Assembly (NCBI GenBank): GCA_031549105.1
Contig: JAVBQK010000005.1
Location: forward strand, 1-52,267
Origin: Avichristensenella sp031549105
GTDB lineage: Bacteria; Bacillota; Clostridia; Christensenellales; Aristaeellaceae
DNA: 52,267 bases
Direction: 5' to 3'
The notes below the pieces were generated by a model. That model worked only from the letters and a program-made list of their open reading frames with translations. It was not told the origin of the DNA and did no database searches. The position numbers were made by a program, and so were the translations under genes. Shown here in pieces: positions 32,237 through 40,430 of the stretch (its first letter is position 1; every line of letters begins with the position of its first letter).

Positions 32237-33352
32237 TCACTTCGGGAAGCCCATGCGCACGCCGGGAATGGTCTCGATATCTGTCGTCAGCGTGCGGAAC
32301 TCGTAGCCCTGCGCTTTGAAATACTCGACCAACTCAGGCAGTGTGCGGATGGTGCGTTTTTTGCCGTCGTGCACCAGCATCACGATAGAGCCGTCGTACC
32401 GTTTGGCTGTGGAGATGGCCCGGTCCACGGCCGCCTTGTCGGAGGTAATGGCCGCCTCGGTATCGCCGTTTAGCGCGTTCCAGTCAATCCACATATAGCC
32501 GTTTTGCTGCAACTGTGTGCGGAAAGAGACGGGAATGGTTGACCCACCGTAGGGGATGCGCAGGATGGGCATCGGTACCCGGAAACCGAGCGCTTCCGCC
32601 ACAGCCGTTTCGCAGCGCTTGAAGTCGTTAAGGCATGCGCGGAAGTTGGACGAGAGGATCTCCGCGTCATGCGAATACGAGTGGTTGGCCAGCACATGGC
32701 CGCGCTCGTAGATGGCGCGAACAAAGATGGGGTCCCGCTTGGCAAACGCGCCGACGATGAAGAACGTCGCCTTGATATCCAGCTGGTCCAGCATGGCCAG
32801 CATCTCCATGGTGTACTCGCCGGGCGTGTCGTCAATGGTCAGGTAGATGATCTTCTCACTTGCGGGCGTAGGTACCTTGGGACCATTGAGCTCTGCGAAG
32901 ACCTGAGCCGCTGTTACCGGGGCGCTTAGCGCCGTATGTCGGTAATAGAGCACGCCATCATCGCCGTAGTACCATTCGCCGGTCAGCTCAAACTGCACCA
33001 GCCCCAGCGACGAACCTGTCACGGGCTGCGTCCCAGACTCGGGCAGTATTTCCGGCAGCGAAAACAGCGATTCCGCGCCGGGGTAGAGCAACGACAGATG
33101 CTCCAGGGTCAGCGCCACACCGGAGGGCAGTGCCTCGTCCGTCACCTCAAGGCCCAAATCCTCGGCAATCGCGCGCTGATCCGCGGATAAATGGGTTGCG
33201 CTTTGGGTGACATATTGCCAGGTGTCGGGGCCGATCAATGTCCAGATGCCGTCCGGCAGGAACAGCATCTCGGTCTGGAGGGCTTCCGCCAGCGCGGTGC
33301 AGGCGGACAGCGACAGCAGGAGGGACAGCACGATGGCGATAGTCTTTCGCAT
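32237..33352 (-). CDS. Secreted polysaccharide deacetylase (NodB type)
   Basis: This 371-residue protein has a signal peptide (residues 1-22, ending ALA-EA) and a C-terminal NodB domain from about residue 170. Motif 1 is LTIDDTPGEYT, with the catalytic base and metal Asp. Motif 2 is HVLANHSYSH, with the metal-binding His pair. LRIPYGGST is motif 3, and IVMLVHDG supplies the last His. It should deacetylate N-acetylated cell-wall or capsule sugar outside the cell. The first 150 residues have no recognised domain. The ATG at 33352 is chosen for AAGGAG upstream and the signal peptide. An SDR gene lies 17 bases upstream and may be co-transcribed. Confidence 0.9.
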   Translation of the reverse strand: MRKTIAIVLSLLLSLSACTALAEALQTEMLFLPDGIWTLIGPDTWQYVTQSATHLSADQRAIAEDLGLEVTDEALPSGVALTLEHLSLLYPGAESLFSLPEILPESGTQPVTGSSLGLVQFELTGEWYYGDDGVLYYRHTALSAPVTAAQVFAELNGPKVPTPASEKIIYLTIDDTPGEYTMEMLAMLDQLDIKATFFIVGAFAKRDPIFVRAIYERGHVLANHSYSHDAEILSSNFRACLNDFKRCETAVAEALGFRVPMPILRIPYGGSTIPVSFRTQLQQNGYMWIDWNALNGDTEAAITSDKAAVDRAISTAKRYDGSIVMLVHDGKKRTIRTLPELVEYFKAQGYEFRTLTTDIETIPGVRMGFPK

Positions 33353-33369
33353 GATACTCCTTTGCGGGA

Positions 33370-34146
33370 TCAGGTCAGCTGCTGACCGCCCGTCACGTTG
33401 ATGGCTTGGCCGGTCATGTAGGAAGAGGCATCGGAGAGCAGGAACATCGTCAGGTTGGCGACATCCTGGTAGCTGCATCCGCGCTTCATCGGCCCCTGAT
33501 GGATGTATTTTTCGCGCACCTCTTCAGGCGTGATGCCCTGGTTGCGCGCGTACTGCTGGAAGAGGGAGTTGACCCACAGCGGGGAATCGAGCATGTTGCC
33601 GGGGCATACCGCGTTGACGCGGATGTTCTTCTCGGCCAGTTCCAGCGCGAGGCTCTGGATCAATCCGACGCCGCCGAACTTGCTGGCCGCGTAGGCGCTG
33701 TTGCTTGCTGAACCCTTCTTGCCGCTCTTGCTGTTGATCTCCACAATCGCGCCACCGCCCTGGGCGAGCATCTGCGGCACGACGGCCTTGCAGCTATTGA
33801 AGCAGCCCAGCAGGTTTACGTCCAGTACCTTGCGGAAGGCCGCGCTGGTCAGCTCAGTAATCGGACCGGACAGGACGATCGCCGCATTCGCGACAAGGCG
33901 GTCGATGCGGCCATACTGGTCGATGGCGGCCTTGGCCATCGCCTCACACTGGGCAAAATCGGTAACGTCCACCTGCACCGCGATAGCATCGGGCAGCTGC
34001 GCGGCAACGGCTTGAGCGCCCGCCAGGTTAATATCCGCGACGATGACGCGGCTGCCCTCTTCGCCCAAACGAATGGCAAGCGCCTCGCCCAGGCCCTGCG
34101 CCGCGCCCGTGATGATGGTGACCAATCCCTCTAATTGTCTTGACAT
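33370..34146 (-). CDS. SDR oxidoreductase, sorbitol-6-phosphate 2-dehydrogenase-like
   Basis: This 258-residue NAD(P)-dependent short-chain dehydrogenase has the cofactor motif TGAAQGLG at about 14-21, the NAA motif (VANAAIVLSG), the catalytic Ser/Tyr/Lys set (SAYAASKFG with YxxxK), and VNAVCPGNMLDSPLW. This arrangement with the SGKKGSASNSAY stretch is close to SrlD, which oxidises sorbitol-6-phosphate to fructose-6-phosphate. No PTS genes are adjacent, so the substrate is uncertain. A promoter lies at 34179-34207. Confidence 0.85.
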   Translation of the reverse strand: MSRQLEGLVTIITGAAQGLGEALAIRLGEEGSRVIVADINLAGAQAVAAQLPDAIAVQVDVTDFAQCEAMAKAAIDQYGRIDRLVANAAIVLSGPITELTSAAFRKVLDVNLLGCFNSCKAVVPQMLAQGGGAIVEINSKSGKKGSASNSAYAASKFGGVGLIQSLALELAEKNIRVNAVCPGNMLDSPLWVNSLFQQYARNQGITPEEVREKYIHQGPMKRGCSYQDVANLTMFLLSDASSYMTGQAINVTGGQQLT

Positions 34147-34178
34147 GGTTACGCTCCTAGTAGGTTTTCTTGTGGAAG

Positions 34179-34207
34179 AGTATACACCCAATGGGAAAAA
34201 TGGGCAA
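34179..34207 (-). promoter_or_regulatory. Promoter for the SDR gene
   Basis: TTGCCC, 17 bases and TATACT on the minus strand, 33 bases upstream of the start codon. Confidence 0.65.
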
Positions 34208-34249
34208 GTTCTTTGCGAAAAAGGGCGCGGGGGAGGGGGAGTAATGCAA

Positions 34250-34283
34250 CAAACCCATCTCCGTTTTTGCGGGGATGGGTTTG
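34250..34283. repeat. Long hairpin in the 34147-34519 intergenic region
   Basis: A 14-bp inverted repeat (CAAACCCATCTCCG with CGGGGATGGGTTTG, one G-T pair) has a 6-base loop. Neither side carries a clear T-run, so it is a poor intrinsic terminator. The rest of the 373-base gap between the SDR gene and the YhgE-like gene holds the SDR promoter, the third palindromic element and no gene I can support. Confidence 0.6.
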
Positions 34284-34449
34284 ACAGTGAAAAGCTTATA
34301 TGAGGGTGAGTGCAAGAAATTCGAGGCCTACGTGGGGGAAGACGGGCTTTCCGACCTAGATTGGCTGGAGCTAGCGGAGTTTCAACCCACGCACCCGCAC
34401 AGAGTGCGACTTCTGCCCTCAAAAACCCCACCCGCGCGTGAGCGCAACA

Positions 34450-34515
34450 TGGGTTTCGAAAGGGCAAAGCCCTTCGCGGAGGTCCAGGAGGCAGAGCCTC
34501 CTGGCGTCCCCCGCC
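34450..34515. repeat. Dispersed palindromic element, copy 3
   Basis: CGAAAGGGC-aaa-GCCCTTCG (34458-34477) is followed by GGAGGTC and CCAGGAGGC-aga-GCCTCCTGG (34485-34505), then GCGTCC. This is the same two-hairpin layout as the other copies, ending close to the stop codon of the YhgE-like gene. Confidence 0.8.
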
Positions 34516-34519
34516 CCTC

Positions 34520-35914
34520 TCACTTGAACAGATCCGCCAACCGGTCCCAGAATGTCTTGGCGGCCTCGGCCTGCACGGGCGCGCCTGCTTCGGCGGGCTT
34601 GGTGATGGCTTCGGTCATGTAAACAAACTGGACCGTGCGGGCCGGGTGTTCGGGGCTTGCGAACGAGGGGATGGTATCGGTGGCGGTGAGCGCGGAGAAA
34701 TCGTCGAGGTAAGTGGAGACAGTGTCCAGGCCGGCGGCAAGCTGCGCGGTGCCCTCAGTTTGCGCGGTGAGGCCGGCAGGCAGTGCGGTCAGGCCGTCCG
34801 AGAGCTGTTGCATTCCGGCGGCATAGGTAGCGGTGCCTTCCGTCTGCGCCGTCAGGCCTGTGAGCAGCTGTGCGCCACCTGCCGATACCTGCGTGTAGGC
34901 GTCGCTGGTACCCTGTGCGAATGCGCTGACACCGTCGGCGAGCTGCTTAAAAGGCAGGCGCATGGCTTCCGGAAGCTGTGCGATTAGCGCGGTAACGGAG
35001 GTGTTCAGCGTCGCGGCCTGCTCGGCGATGGTGGCGAGGGCCGTTTCCGCGCCGCTCACATAGGCGGTGACGCCGTCCGCCACCTGCGCCTGGGCGCTGG
35101 CAAGGGCTTGCGCGCCTTCATTCAGCGTGGCCAGTGCGGTCAACATGGTGTTCAGGTTGGTCTCCAGGGCAGCCGCGCCATCGGCCAGCTGATGCGTGCC
35201 GGATACGAGCGCTTCGGCCTGTGTGATCAGCTCGGACAGGTCGATGCCCAGCATACCGCCGATGTCCATCGGGGCCAGCGCGATGGTGATCGAGTCCATC
35301 TGGAAATCCCGCGCGGTGAAAGAAAGTGTGAACTCTGCTTCCTGCCCAGGCAGCACGGTGTAGGTCAGCGTGCGCGTCTGGCCGACGAGCGCACCCGCCG
35401 CGCCCGGGGCGTCGATATCCGACACGTGCGCGAGCGACAGCGGAATCTGCGCCTGCACCGCGTACCTGGTGCGGAACGCTTCACCGGCATTGGGGTTCGG
35501 CTGAACGCGCAGCGTCAGCGTTACTTGCCCGCTCTGGCCGGCAAGGTCTTTGGCATCAATCTCCGCGCCGCCCAGCGTGTAGGCCAGTTCAAAGCGGCAG
35601 GGTAACTGGGCCTCGTCCATCTTGCCGATGGCGTAAAACCCTTCGGGATCAGTGGGCAGCGTCCAGGTCACCGTGTTGCCGTCGATTACGGGCGTCGCCG
35701 CGCGCGTCATCGGCGCAACGCTGGCATAGGTGCCGTGGTCGGTGTATTCGCCGTCCTCCGGCGTGTCGATATGGCTGACAACGTACACGGTCTTCTCCAC
35801 CCCGGAGGCGGTGAGCAGCGCGTACACCGTTTCATCCTTGATGATTTCGCCAAGGCCAAGCGCCGGCACGGCCAGCAGAGACAGCGCGATCAGCGCGGTA
35901 AGCAGCTTTTTCAT
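34520..35914 (-). CDS. Secreted YhgE/Pip-like repeat protein, partner of the MMPL exporter
   Basis: This 464-residue protein has a signal peptide (residues 1 to about 23). A beta-rich middle part follows, and then about 220 residues of YhgE/Pip-type coiled repeats, e.g. QLSDGLTALPAGLTAQTEGT and AAGLDTVSTYLDDFS. Such Gly/Ala/Thr-rich heptad-like segments are typical of extracellular stalks linked to RND exporters. It ends in FWDRLADLFK with no membrane anchor, whereas usual YhgE proteins carry transmembrane segments. It overlaps the MMPL gene by 4 bases (ATGA). Its role beside the exporter is inference. Confidence 0.7.
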   Translation of the reverse strand: MKKLLTALIALSLLAVPALGLGEIIKDETVYALLTASGVEKTVYVVSHIDTPEDGEYTDHGTYASVAPMTRAATPVIDGNTVTWTLPTDPEGFYAIGKMDEAQLPCRFELAYTLGGAEIDAKDLAGQSGQVTLTLRVQPNPNAGEAFRTRYAVQAQIPLSLAHVSDIDAPGAAGALVGQTRTLTYTVLPGQEAEFTLSFTARDFQMDSITIALAPMDIGGMLGIDLSELITQAEALVSGTHQLADGAAALETNLNTMLTALATLNEGAQALASAQAQVADGVTAYVSGAETALATIAEQAATLNTSVTALIAQLPEAMRLPFKQLADGVSAFAQGTSDAYTQVSAGGAQLLTGLTAQTEGTATYAAGMQQLSDGLTALPAGLTAQTEGTAQLAAGLDTVSTYLDDFSALTATDTIPSFASPEHPARTVQFVYMTEAITKPAEAGAPVQAEAAKTFWDRLADLFK

Positions 35915-37977
35915 TCTTTTATCTCTCCCTTCGATTTGAGCGTGCCAAGCATGATGACCTTATCTAGCAGGCATAGCAGCGGCGGCAGCGCAATGAGCAC
36001 CAGGCCTCCCGAGAGCAGCGCGCCTCGGCCCAGCAGCAGGCCGATTTCACTGATGCGCGCGACCTTGGAGAGAATGCCCTCGGCAAAGCCCGCGCCAGCC
36101 AGGATCAGTGTGGAGACCAGCACCGAGGGGCCCGCGGCGCACAGCGCGGAGATTGCGGCTTCGCGCGGCGTGTGCAGCTTTCGATCGTCCATATAGCGGT
36201 TGGTCAGCAGGATCGCATAGTCGATCGTTGCGCCAAGCTGGAGGCTGCTGATCACCAGATAGCCGATGTAGACCAGCGGCGTGCCGTTGAAATAGGGGAC
36301 GGACATGTTGATCCAGATCGCGCTTTGGATGAGTGCAACCAGCAACACCGGGATCGTAATCGAGCGAAACGCCAGCAGCACGATCACAGCCACCGCCAGG
36401 ATGGAGATCAGCTGCACGCGTTGGCCGTCGTTTTCCACGCTGGTACGGATATCAGAAAGGCTCGTCGGCAGGCCGACCGCCAGCCAATCGCCTGGGTAGT
36501 ACTGCTCTGCGGCGGCGGTGACCGCACTCGTCGCGAGGTCCAGTTCCGGCCCTTCGCCGAATACGCTGAGCATCACCACCAGGCGGCTATAGCGCTCGCT
36601 TTCAAACTGGCTGACGAGGCTTTGGGGGAGCAGCTCACGCGGCAGCTGAGGGTCGGCCAGCGTCACCAGCGCCTGCACGCCGCTGACGGCGTCCTGCGCC
36701 ACAAGATCATCCGCCAGCGCAACCTCGGATGCCAGATCGCCCGAGGGCACGAGCAGCACAACCGGGTTGTACACGCCAAACCGGTCGGTGATGCTGTCCC
36801 GCTCCTGCGCGGTATCGCCCTGCGCGGTGCCGGAGTTGTCGCCATAGAGGAAAGTGTTCTGCGTAGAGGCCAGGTAGGTGGGTACAATGACGATCACTAG
36901 CGCAATGATGATGATCCAGCGGCTTTTCAGCGCGCCGTTTCCGAGTTTGCGGAACGAGGGCACCCACCGCTTGTGGCGCGTTTTGTCAATAACGTTGCGC
37001 ATCATATAGATCAGCACCGGCATCAGCGTGAGCACGGTGAAGAGGCTGATGGTAATCCCCTTGGCGAGCACCAAACCGATGTCACGGCCAATGCTGTATT
37101 CCATCAGCACCAGCGCGAGGAAACCTGCGATGGTCGTCAGCGCGCTGGCCAGGATGGAGTTGAGCGACTTCCGTGTCGCGCTGAGAATCGCTTCTTTCGC
37201 CTCCTTGCCCGCGTCGCGTTCCTCGATGTAGCGGTGGAATAGGAAGAGCGAGTAGTCCAGCGATATCGCCAGCTGCAGCACTGCCGCCATTGAGTTGGTG
37301 ATGAAGGAAATGCTGGGCATGAGGGCATTGGTGCCCATGTTCAGTGCAATCGAGACCAGCAACACCAGCAGGTACAGCGGAGCCTCGACCCACGCTGTGG
37401 AGGCGGCCATCAGGATTATGACGCAGAAGGGCACCACGAACAAGAAGATCGTGAAGATCTCCGTTGCCAGCTGCGCGCGCATGTTGCGCGATTCCTCGGC
37501 ATTGCCGGAGATGAGCAGATTGCCGCCGCGCAGCTGTCGCAGCGATGCAATGGCATCACCGGTGGAGGTGGCGTAATCAAATTCAACAAACGTCACCTGG
37601 AACAGCGCCGCGCCGTCCTTATAGAACTGCTCCACCGTAGCGGCAGGCAGCGAATCCAGTGGTTTGGCAAGATCGGCCGCGTCATCCAGCCAGAGCACGC
37701 TCTTGACCCCGGAAACGGCAAGCATCTCTTCCTTCAGCGTGAGCGCCTCCGGCACGGAGATATCCTCGGCCATGATCCGTGCGGTGCCGCTGTAGCCGAA
37801 GCTCTGCTCCATCTCCGAGATAGCGCGCTTGGTCATCGAGCTTTCGGGCAGGTACTTGGTTAGGTCGTAGTTCACCGAGACGGTCAGGGTGAGCACGCCG
37901 CTGATGAGCAGCGCGATGACAAAGAAGGCGAGAGTCGCCTTTCGATGCCGCAGGAGAAAGTCCGTCAATCCTCGCAT
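35911..37977 (-). CDS. MMPL-family RND transporter
   Basis: This 688-residue membrane protein has two sets of six transmembrane segments separated by extracellular loops. Typical stretches are SLDYSLFLFHRYIEERDAG (first TM4) and GATIDYAILLTNRYMDDRK (second half), each with the Asp-Tyr pair expected to carry protons in MMPL proteins. It is likely to export a lipid-like or hydrophobic compound. It overlaps the TetR gene upstream by 13 bases and the YhgE-like gene downstream by 4, so all three are one operon. Confidence 0.9.
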   Translation of the reverse strand: MRGLTDFLLRHRKATLAFFVIALLISGVLTLTVSVNYDLTKYLPESSMTKRAISEMEQSFGYSGTARIMAEDISVPEALTLKEEMLAVSGVKSVLWLDDAADLAKPLDSLPAATVEQFYKDGAALFQVTFVEFDYATSTGDAIASLRQLRGGNLLISGNAEESRNMRAQLATEIFTIFLFVVPFCVIILMAASTAWVEAPLYLLVLLVSIALNMGTNALMPSISFITNSMAAVLQLAISLDYSLFLFHRYIEERDAGKEAKEAILSATRKSLNSILASALTTIAGFLALVLMEYSIGRDIGLVLAKGITISLFTVLTLMPVLIYMMRNVIDKTRHKRWVPSFRKLGNGALKSRWIIIIALVIVIVPTYLASTQNTFLYGDNSGTAQGDTAQERDSITDRFGVYNPVVLLVPSGDLASEVALADDLVAQDAVSGVQALVTLADPQLPRELLPQSLVSQFESERYSRLVVMLSVFGEGPELDLATSAVTAAAEQYYPGDWLAVGLPTSLSDIRTSVENDGQRVQLISILAVAVIVLLAFRSITIPVLLVALIQSAIWINMSVPYFNGTPLVYIGYLVISSLQLGATIDYAILLTNRYMDDRKLHTPREAAISALCAAGPSVLVSTLILAGAGFAEGILSKVARISEIGLLLGRGALLSGGLVLIALPPLLCLLDKVIMLGTLKSKGEIKE

Positions 37978-38558
37978 GGCAGTACCTCCGTGCGCCGCCG
38001 GGTTACCAGCCCGGTCAGCATGTAGTTCAGAAACCGGTATAGGTCGGCCGTGAGCTTTGCCTCATCGTCGGGGCAATGGTTAAAGATATCCAGCAGCCCT
38101 TCGATCAGCGCAACCGCGACGGGGCTGAAGAGCCCTTCGTTGTCCGGATGGTGAAACTGTTCGGGCAGCTTTCGTCGGGCAAAGTCGATGATGGTTTCCT
38201 TGAGGTTTTCGTACTTGGAGCCGTCGCTGCGGGAGATAAGAATCAGGAACTCCACGCGGTTTCGCATAAACACGCTGTGCAGGCCGTCCGCCAGCCAGCG
38301 CAGTCCCTCATCCGATGCCGAGGAGAGCTGCATCAGCGTATGCACCTGGCGGACCGTATCGCCCACCAGCGCATCGAAGAGCTGTTCCTTGCCGGCAAAG
38401 TACAGGTAGATGTTGCCAACGGTCATGCCCGCCTGCGCGGCGATGGCCCGCATTGACGCGCGGGCAAAGCCGGAGAGGAGAAACTCCTCCCGGGCAGCAT
38501 CCAGGATGCGCTGGCGCACGTCATCTCGTAATACTTTCAAAACTAAACACCCGTTCAT
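37965..38558 (-). CDS. TetR-family repressor of the MMPL operon
   Basis: This 197-residue regulator has a TetR helix-turn-helix (RQRILDAAREEFLLSGFARASMRAIAAQAGMTVGNIYLYFAGKEQLFDAL) near residues 10-60, then a helical ligand domain. The ATG at 38558 is chosen because it lies just after the promoter at 38574-38602; no good Shine-Dalgarno sequence is seen, so a TTG a few codons later is possible. It starts the operon with the MMPL gene and probably represses it. Two similar sites flank the promoter (see 38544-38557 and 38607-38620). Confidence 0.88.
   Translation of the reverse strand: MNGCLVLKVLRDDVRQRILDAAREEFLLSGFARASMRAIAAQAGMTVGNIYLYFAGKEQLFDALVGDTVRQVHTLMQLSSASDEGLRWLADGLHSVFMRNRVEFLILISRSDGSKYENLKETIIDFARRKLPEQFHHPDNEGLFSPVAVALIEGLLDIFNHCPDDEAKLTADLYRFLNYMLTGLVTRRRTEVLPCED
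38544..38557 (-). promoter_or_regulatory. Putative TetR operator, downstream site
   Basis: TGAACGGGTGTTTA on the minus strand matches the upstream palindrome TGAACGGGGGTTCA at 12 of 14 positions. It overlaps the start codon of the TetR gene. Confidence 0.4.
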
Positions 38559-38573
38559 TGAGAGATTAAGGAC

Positions 38574-38602
38574 ATCATATGCCAAAAGAAGGCATTTGTC
38601 CA
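38574..38602 (-). promoter_or_regulatory. Promoter of the TetR-MMPL operon
   Basis: TGGACA, 17 bases and TATGAT on the minus strand; each box differs from consensus at one base. The transcript would begin about 9 bases before the ATG at 38558. Confidence 0.7.
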
Positions 38603-38606
38603 GTAG

Positions 38607-38620
38607 TGAACGGGGGTTCA
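38607..38620. promoter_or_regulatory. Putative TetR operator, upstream site
   Basis: The perfect palindrome TGAAC-GGGG-GTTCA lies 4 bases upstream of the -35 box. It is about 63 bases, or six helical turns, from the similar downstream site. Confidence 0.45.
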
Positions 38621-38648
38621 TTTGTGAACTTTTTGTGTAGATTTTGGC

Positions 38649-39632
38649 CTATGAGGCTGGCAGAACGAGATCGCACCCCTCGGCAACATGGAATGCATCA
38701 AAATAGGCGTTTTCCATTGGAATCCATTCGGCGATAAAGCGGCGCAAATAGGCCTCGCCGTTGCGTGCGAGCAGGCGCGCCAGCTGCGTATCGGGCTTGA
38801 CCTGGGTAAAAAGCTTGAGCGTGTACAGGTCACGCAGCAACGGGTGCTGGCCGTATACGCCCTCAACAATGGAAACCGGCGCATAGGGGATGGTCACCGG
38901 CGGCTCCAGCACCTGCACGGCGCAGTTGTACGGCTGGAAGGTGACATCCTCGCCCGCATGCAGCGGGAGCAGCACCTCGCGCAGCAGGCGCTCGCGGTCC
39001 ATATTGCCGCCAGGTTCGGCAAGGCGCTCAGGCGTGCGTTGCTCGGGCCGGAGGAAGAAGTCGTCTACGTGGAACACATTTGCATGGAAAATCGCACCGA
39101 GCAGCGCCGCGAGCGTAGATTTGCCCGACGCGCACGGCCCGTCGATCGACACAATGCCTTTTTCCATCTTGTCAATGCGCAGAAAGGCATCAAACGCGTC
39201 CTGAAAAGCGCTGAGAACGACCCGGTAAGCCGGGGCGAACGCGGCGCGGTAAATGTCGCTGTGGTGCTGCGAAGGGCAGCCCTCCGCAATGTATGCGTCA
39301 ACCCAGGCCAGTTCTTCGGTATCCCTGGGGATTCTGTGCAGGTCCGCCTGGAACGCCGCCATGTCGCCCGATACCTGGCTTGCCGTGTGGACAAACATCG
39401 CGCATGCCGTTTTCAGCGACAGACCAGTTTGCAGAAGCGGCCGCAGGTTCAGGCGGCACAACCCGTTTCCTAGAGGCTCAAAGAGAGGCTCATCGTCCGA
39501 AATGGGGGAGAGAGCGGCACATTCGATTTCCAGAGAGCGGAGCGCCACCTGTGCGTCGCGGATCAGGTGGCCCGGGCCGAAGTGGCGCTGGTAGAGCCTC
39601 TTGACGCGGTCTTGTATGGTCAGGTCGTTCAT
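38649..39632 (-). CDS. Uridine-kinase-like P-loop protein with extra N-terminal domain
   Basis: This 327-residue protein has a C-terminal P-loop kinase domain of the uridine kinase/phosphoribulokinase type. Walker A is DGPCASGKSTLA near residue 170; HVDDFFLRPEQR holds the Asp expected to take part in catalysis; SIVEGVYGQHP is the Walker-B-like strand. The first 160 residues form a separate helical domain I do not recognise. The substrate is unknown. It overlaps the metallohydrolase gene by 4 bases and closes the glgB transcript. Confidence 0.78.
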   Translation of the reverse strand: MNDLTIQDRVKRLYQRHFGPGHLIRDAQVALRSLEIECAALSPISDDEPLFEPLGNGLCRLNLRPLLQTGLSLKTACAMFVHTASQVSGDMAAFQADLHRIPRDTEELAWVDAYIAEGCPSQHHSDIYRAAFAPAYRVVLSAFQDAFDAFLRIDKMEKGIVSIDGPCASGKSTLAALLGAIFHANVFHVDDFFLRPEQRTPERLAEPGGNMDRERLLREVLLPLHAGEDVTFQPYNCAVQVLEPPVTIPYAPVSIVEGVYGQHPLLRDLYTLKLFTQVKPDTQLARLLARNGEAYLRRFIAEWIPMENAYFDAFHVAEGCDLVLPAS

Positions 39633-40429
39633 TGCGAAACAGTAAGTCCCTTCTCATCGCTGCGGATGGTGATGTTGCCGTTGCGCGTCTCGCGCGTATC
39701 AATGTTGTGCTGGGCCAGCAGCGCCAGCGTCTGAGGATCGGCCGGATTCTTATCCGAGTCGGTGATGACGGCGATTTGCGGCGATATCGCGGCAATCAGC
39801 GCGTCCAGGTTCCGCTTGATGCGGCCATGGTGCGGCATTTTCAGCACGTCATGTTCGGACAGGCCTGCCTGTAGCAGTTCGTCAATGCGCGCCGCCTCGG
39901 CATCCCCGGCAAAGAAAAACGTGTGAGTGCCGTCCGACATGGAGATAACGAGCGAGTTATCGTTGTCCTCCTGGGTGGAGAGCGCCGTCGGCGACAGCGT
40001 GAGTGACAGACTGCCAATGGTGAGCGTTTGCTCAGCAGCAACGCGAAAGCGGGGAACGCCGCGCGCTTCGATCGCCGCGGTGTACTGCTCATACTGCTTG
40101 CTGTCAGATGCGTAGTTTGCGTCATAGATCACCGCGACGGCTACGCTGTCGATCACGGTATCCGCGCCGCCCACATGATCTTTGTCAAAGTGGGTGACGA
40201 TCAGCGCGTCCACCTTGGTGATGCCCTGCTTGCGCAGGAACGCGACGATTTCCGCGCCGTCCTCATCTTCGCCGGTATCGATGAGCACCGTATGCGCACC
40301 GCTGGTGATGATGATCGCATCGGCCTGGCCAATTTTGAGGATCGTAACCTCGGTGGCGGAAGCGGCCTGCGCGCAACCGGTAGTGGCCAGCAGCGCGCAG
40401 ACGAGAATGGCTAACAGCCGTTTGCGCAT
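39629..40429 (-). CDS. Secreted metallo-beta-lactamase-fold hydrolase (ComEC C-terminal type)
   Basis: This 266-residue protein has a signal sequence with a possible lipobox (TTGC near residue 19) and a metallohydrolase fold. Metal motifs are THFDKDHVGG near residue 80, FFAGDAE, and LKMPHHG with the late His. It resembles the stand-alone ComEC/Rec2 C-terminal domain, which is linked to DNA degradation during uptake, but other hydrolytic roles are possible. The ATG at 40429 has AGGGGG upstream. It starts 1 base after the branching-enzyme stop and overlaps the next gene by ATGA. Confidence 0.82.
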   Translation of the reverse strand: MRKRLLAILVCALLATTGCAQAASATEVTILKIGQADAIIITSGAHTVLIDTGEDEDGAEIVAFLRKQGITKVDALIVTHFDKDHVGGADTVIDSVAVAVIYDANYASDSKQYEQYTAAIEARGVPRFRVAAEQTLTIGSLSLTLSPTALSTQEDNDNSLVISMSDGTHTFFFAGDAEAARIDELLQAGLSEHDVLKMPHHGRIKRNLDALIAAISPQIAVITDSDKNPADPQTLALLAQHNIDTRETRNGNITIRSDEKGLTVSQ

Positions 40430-40430
40430 T

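Noticed and set aside
34250..34283. Intrinsic terminator for the MMPL operon
   Set aside because: The stem is strong, but neither strand has a proper T-run after it, and copy 3 of the palindromic element is closer to the stop codon.
34275..34622. Plus-strand frame of 115 codons in the 34.2-34.6 kb gap
   Set aside because: No ribosome-binding site, it runs through palindromic element copy 3 and into the YhgE-like gene on the other strand, and shows no domain.
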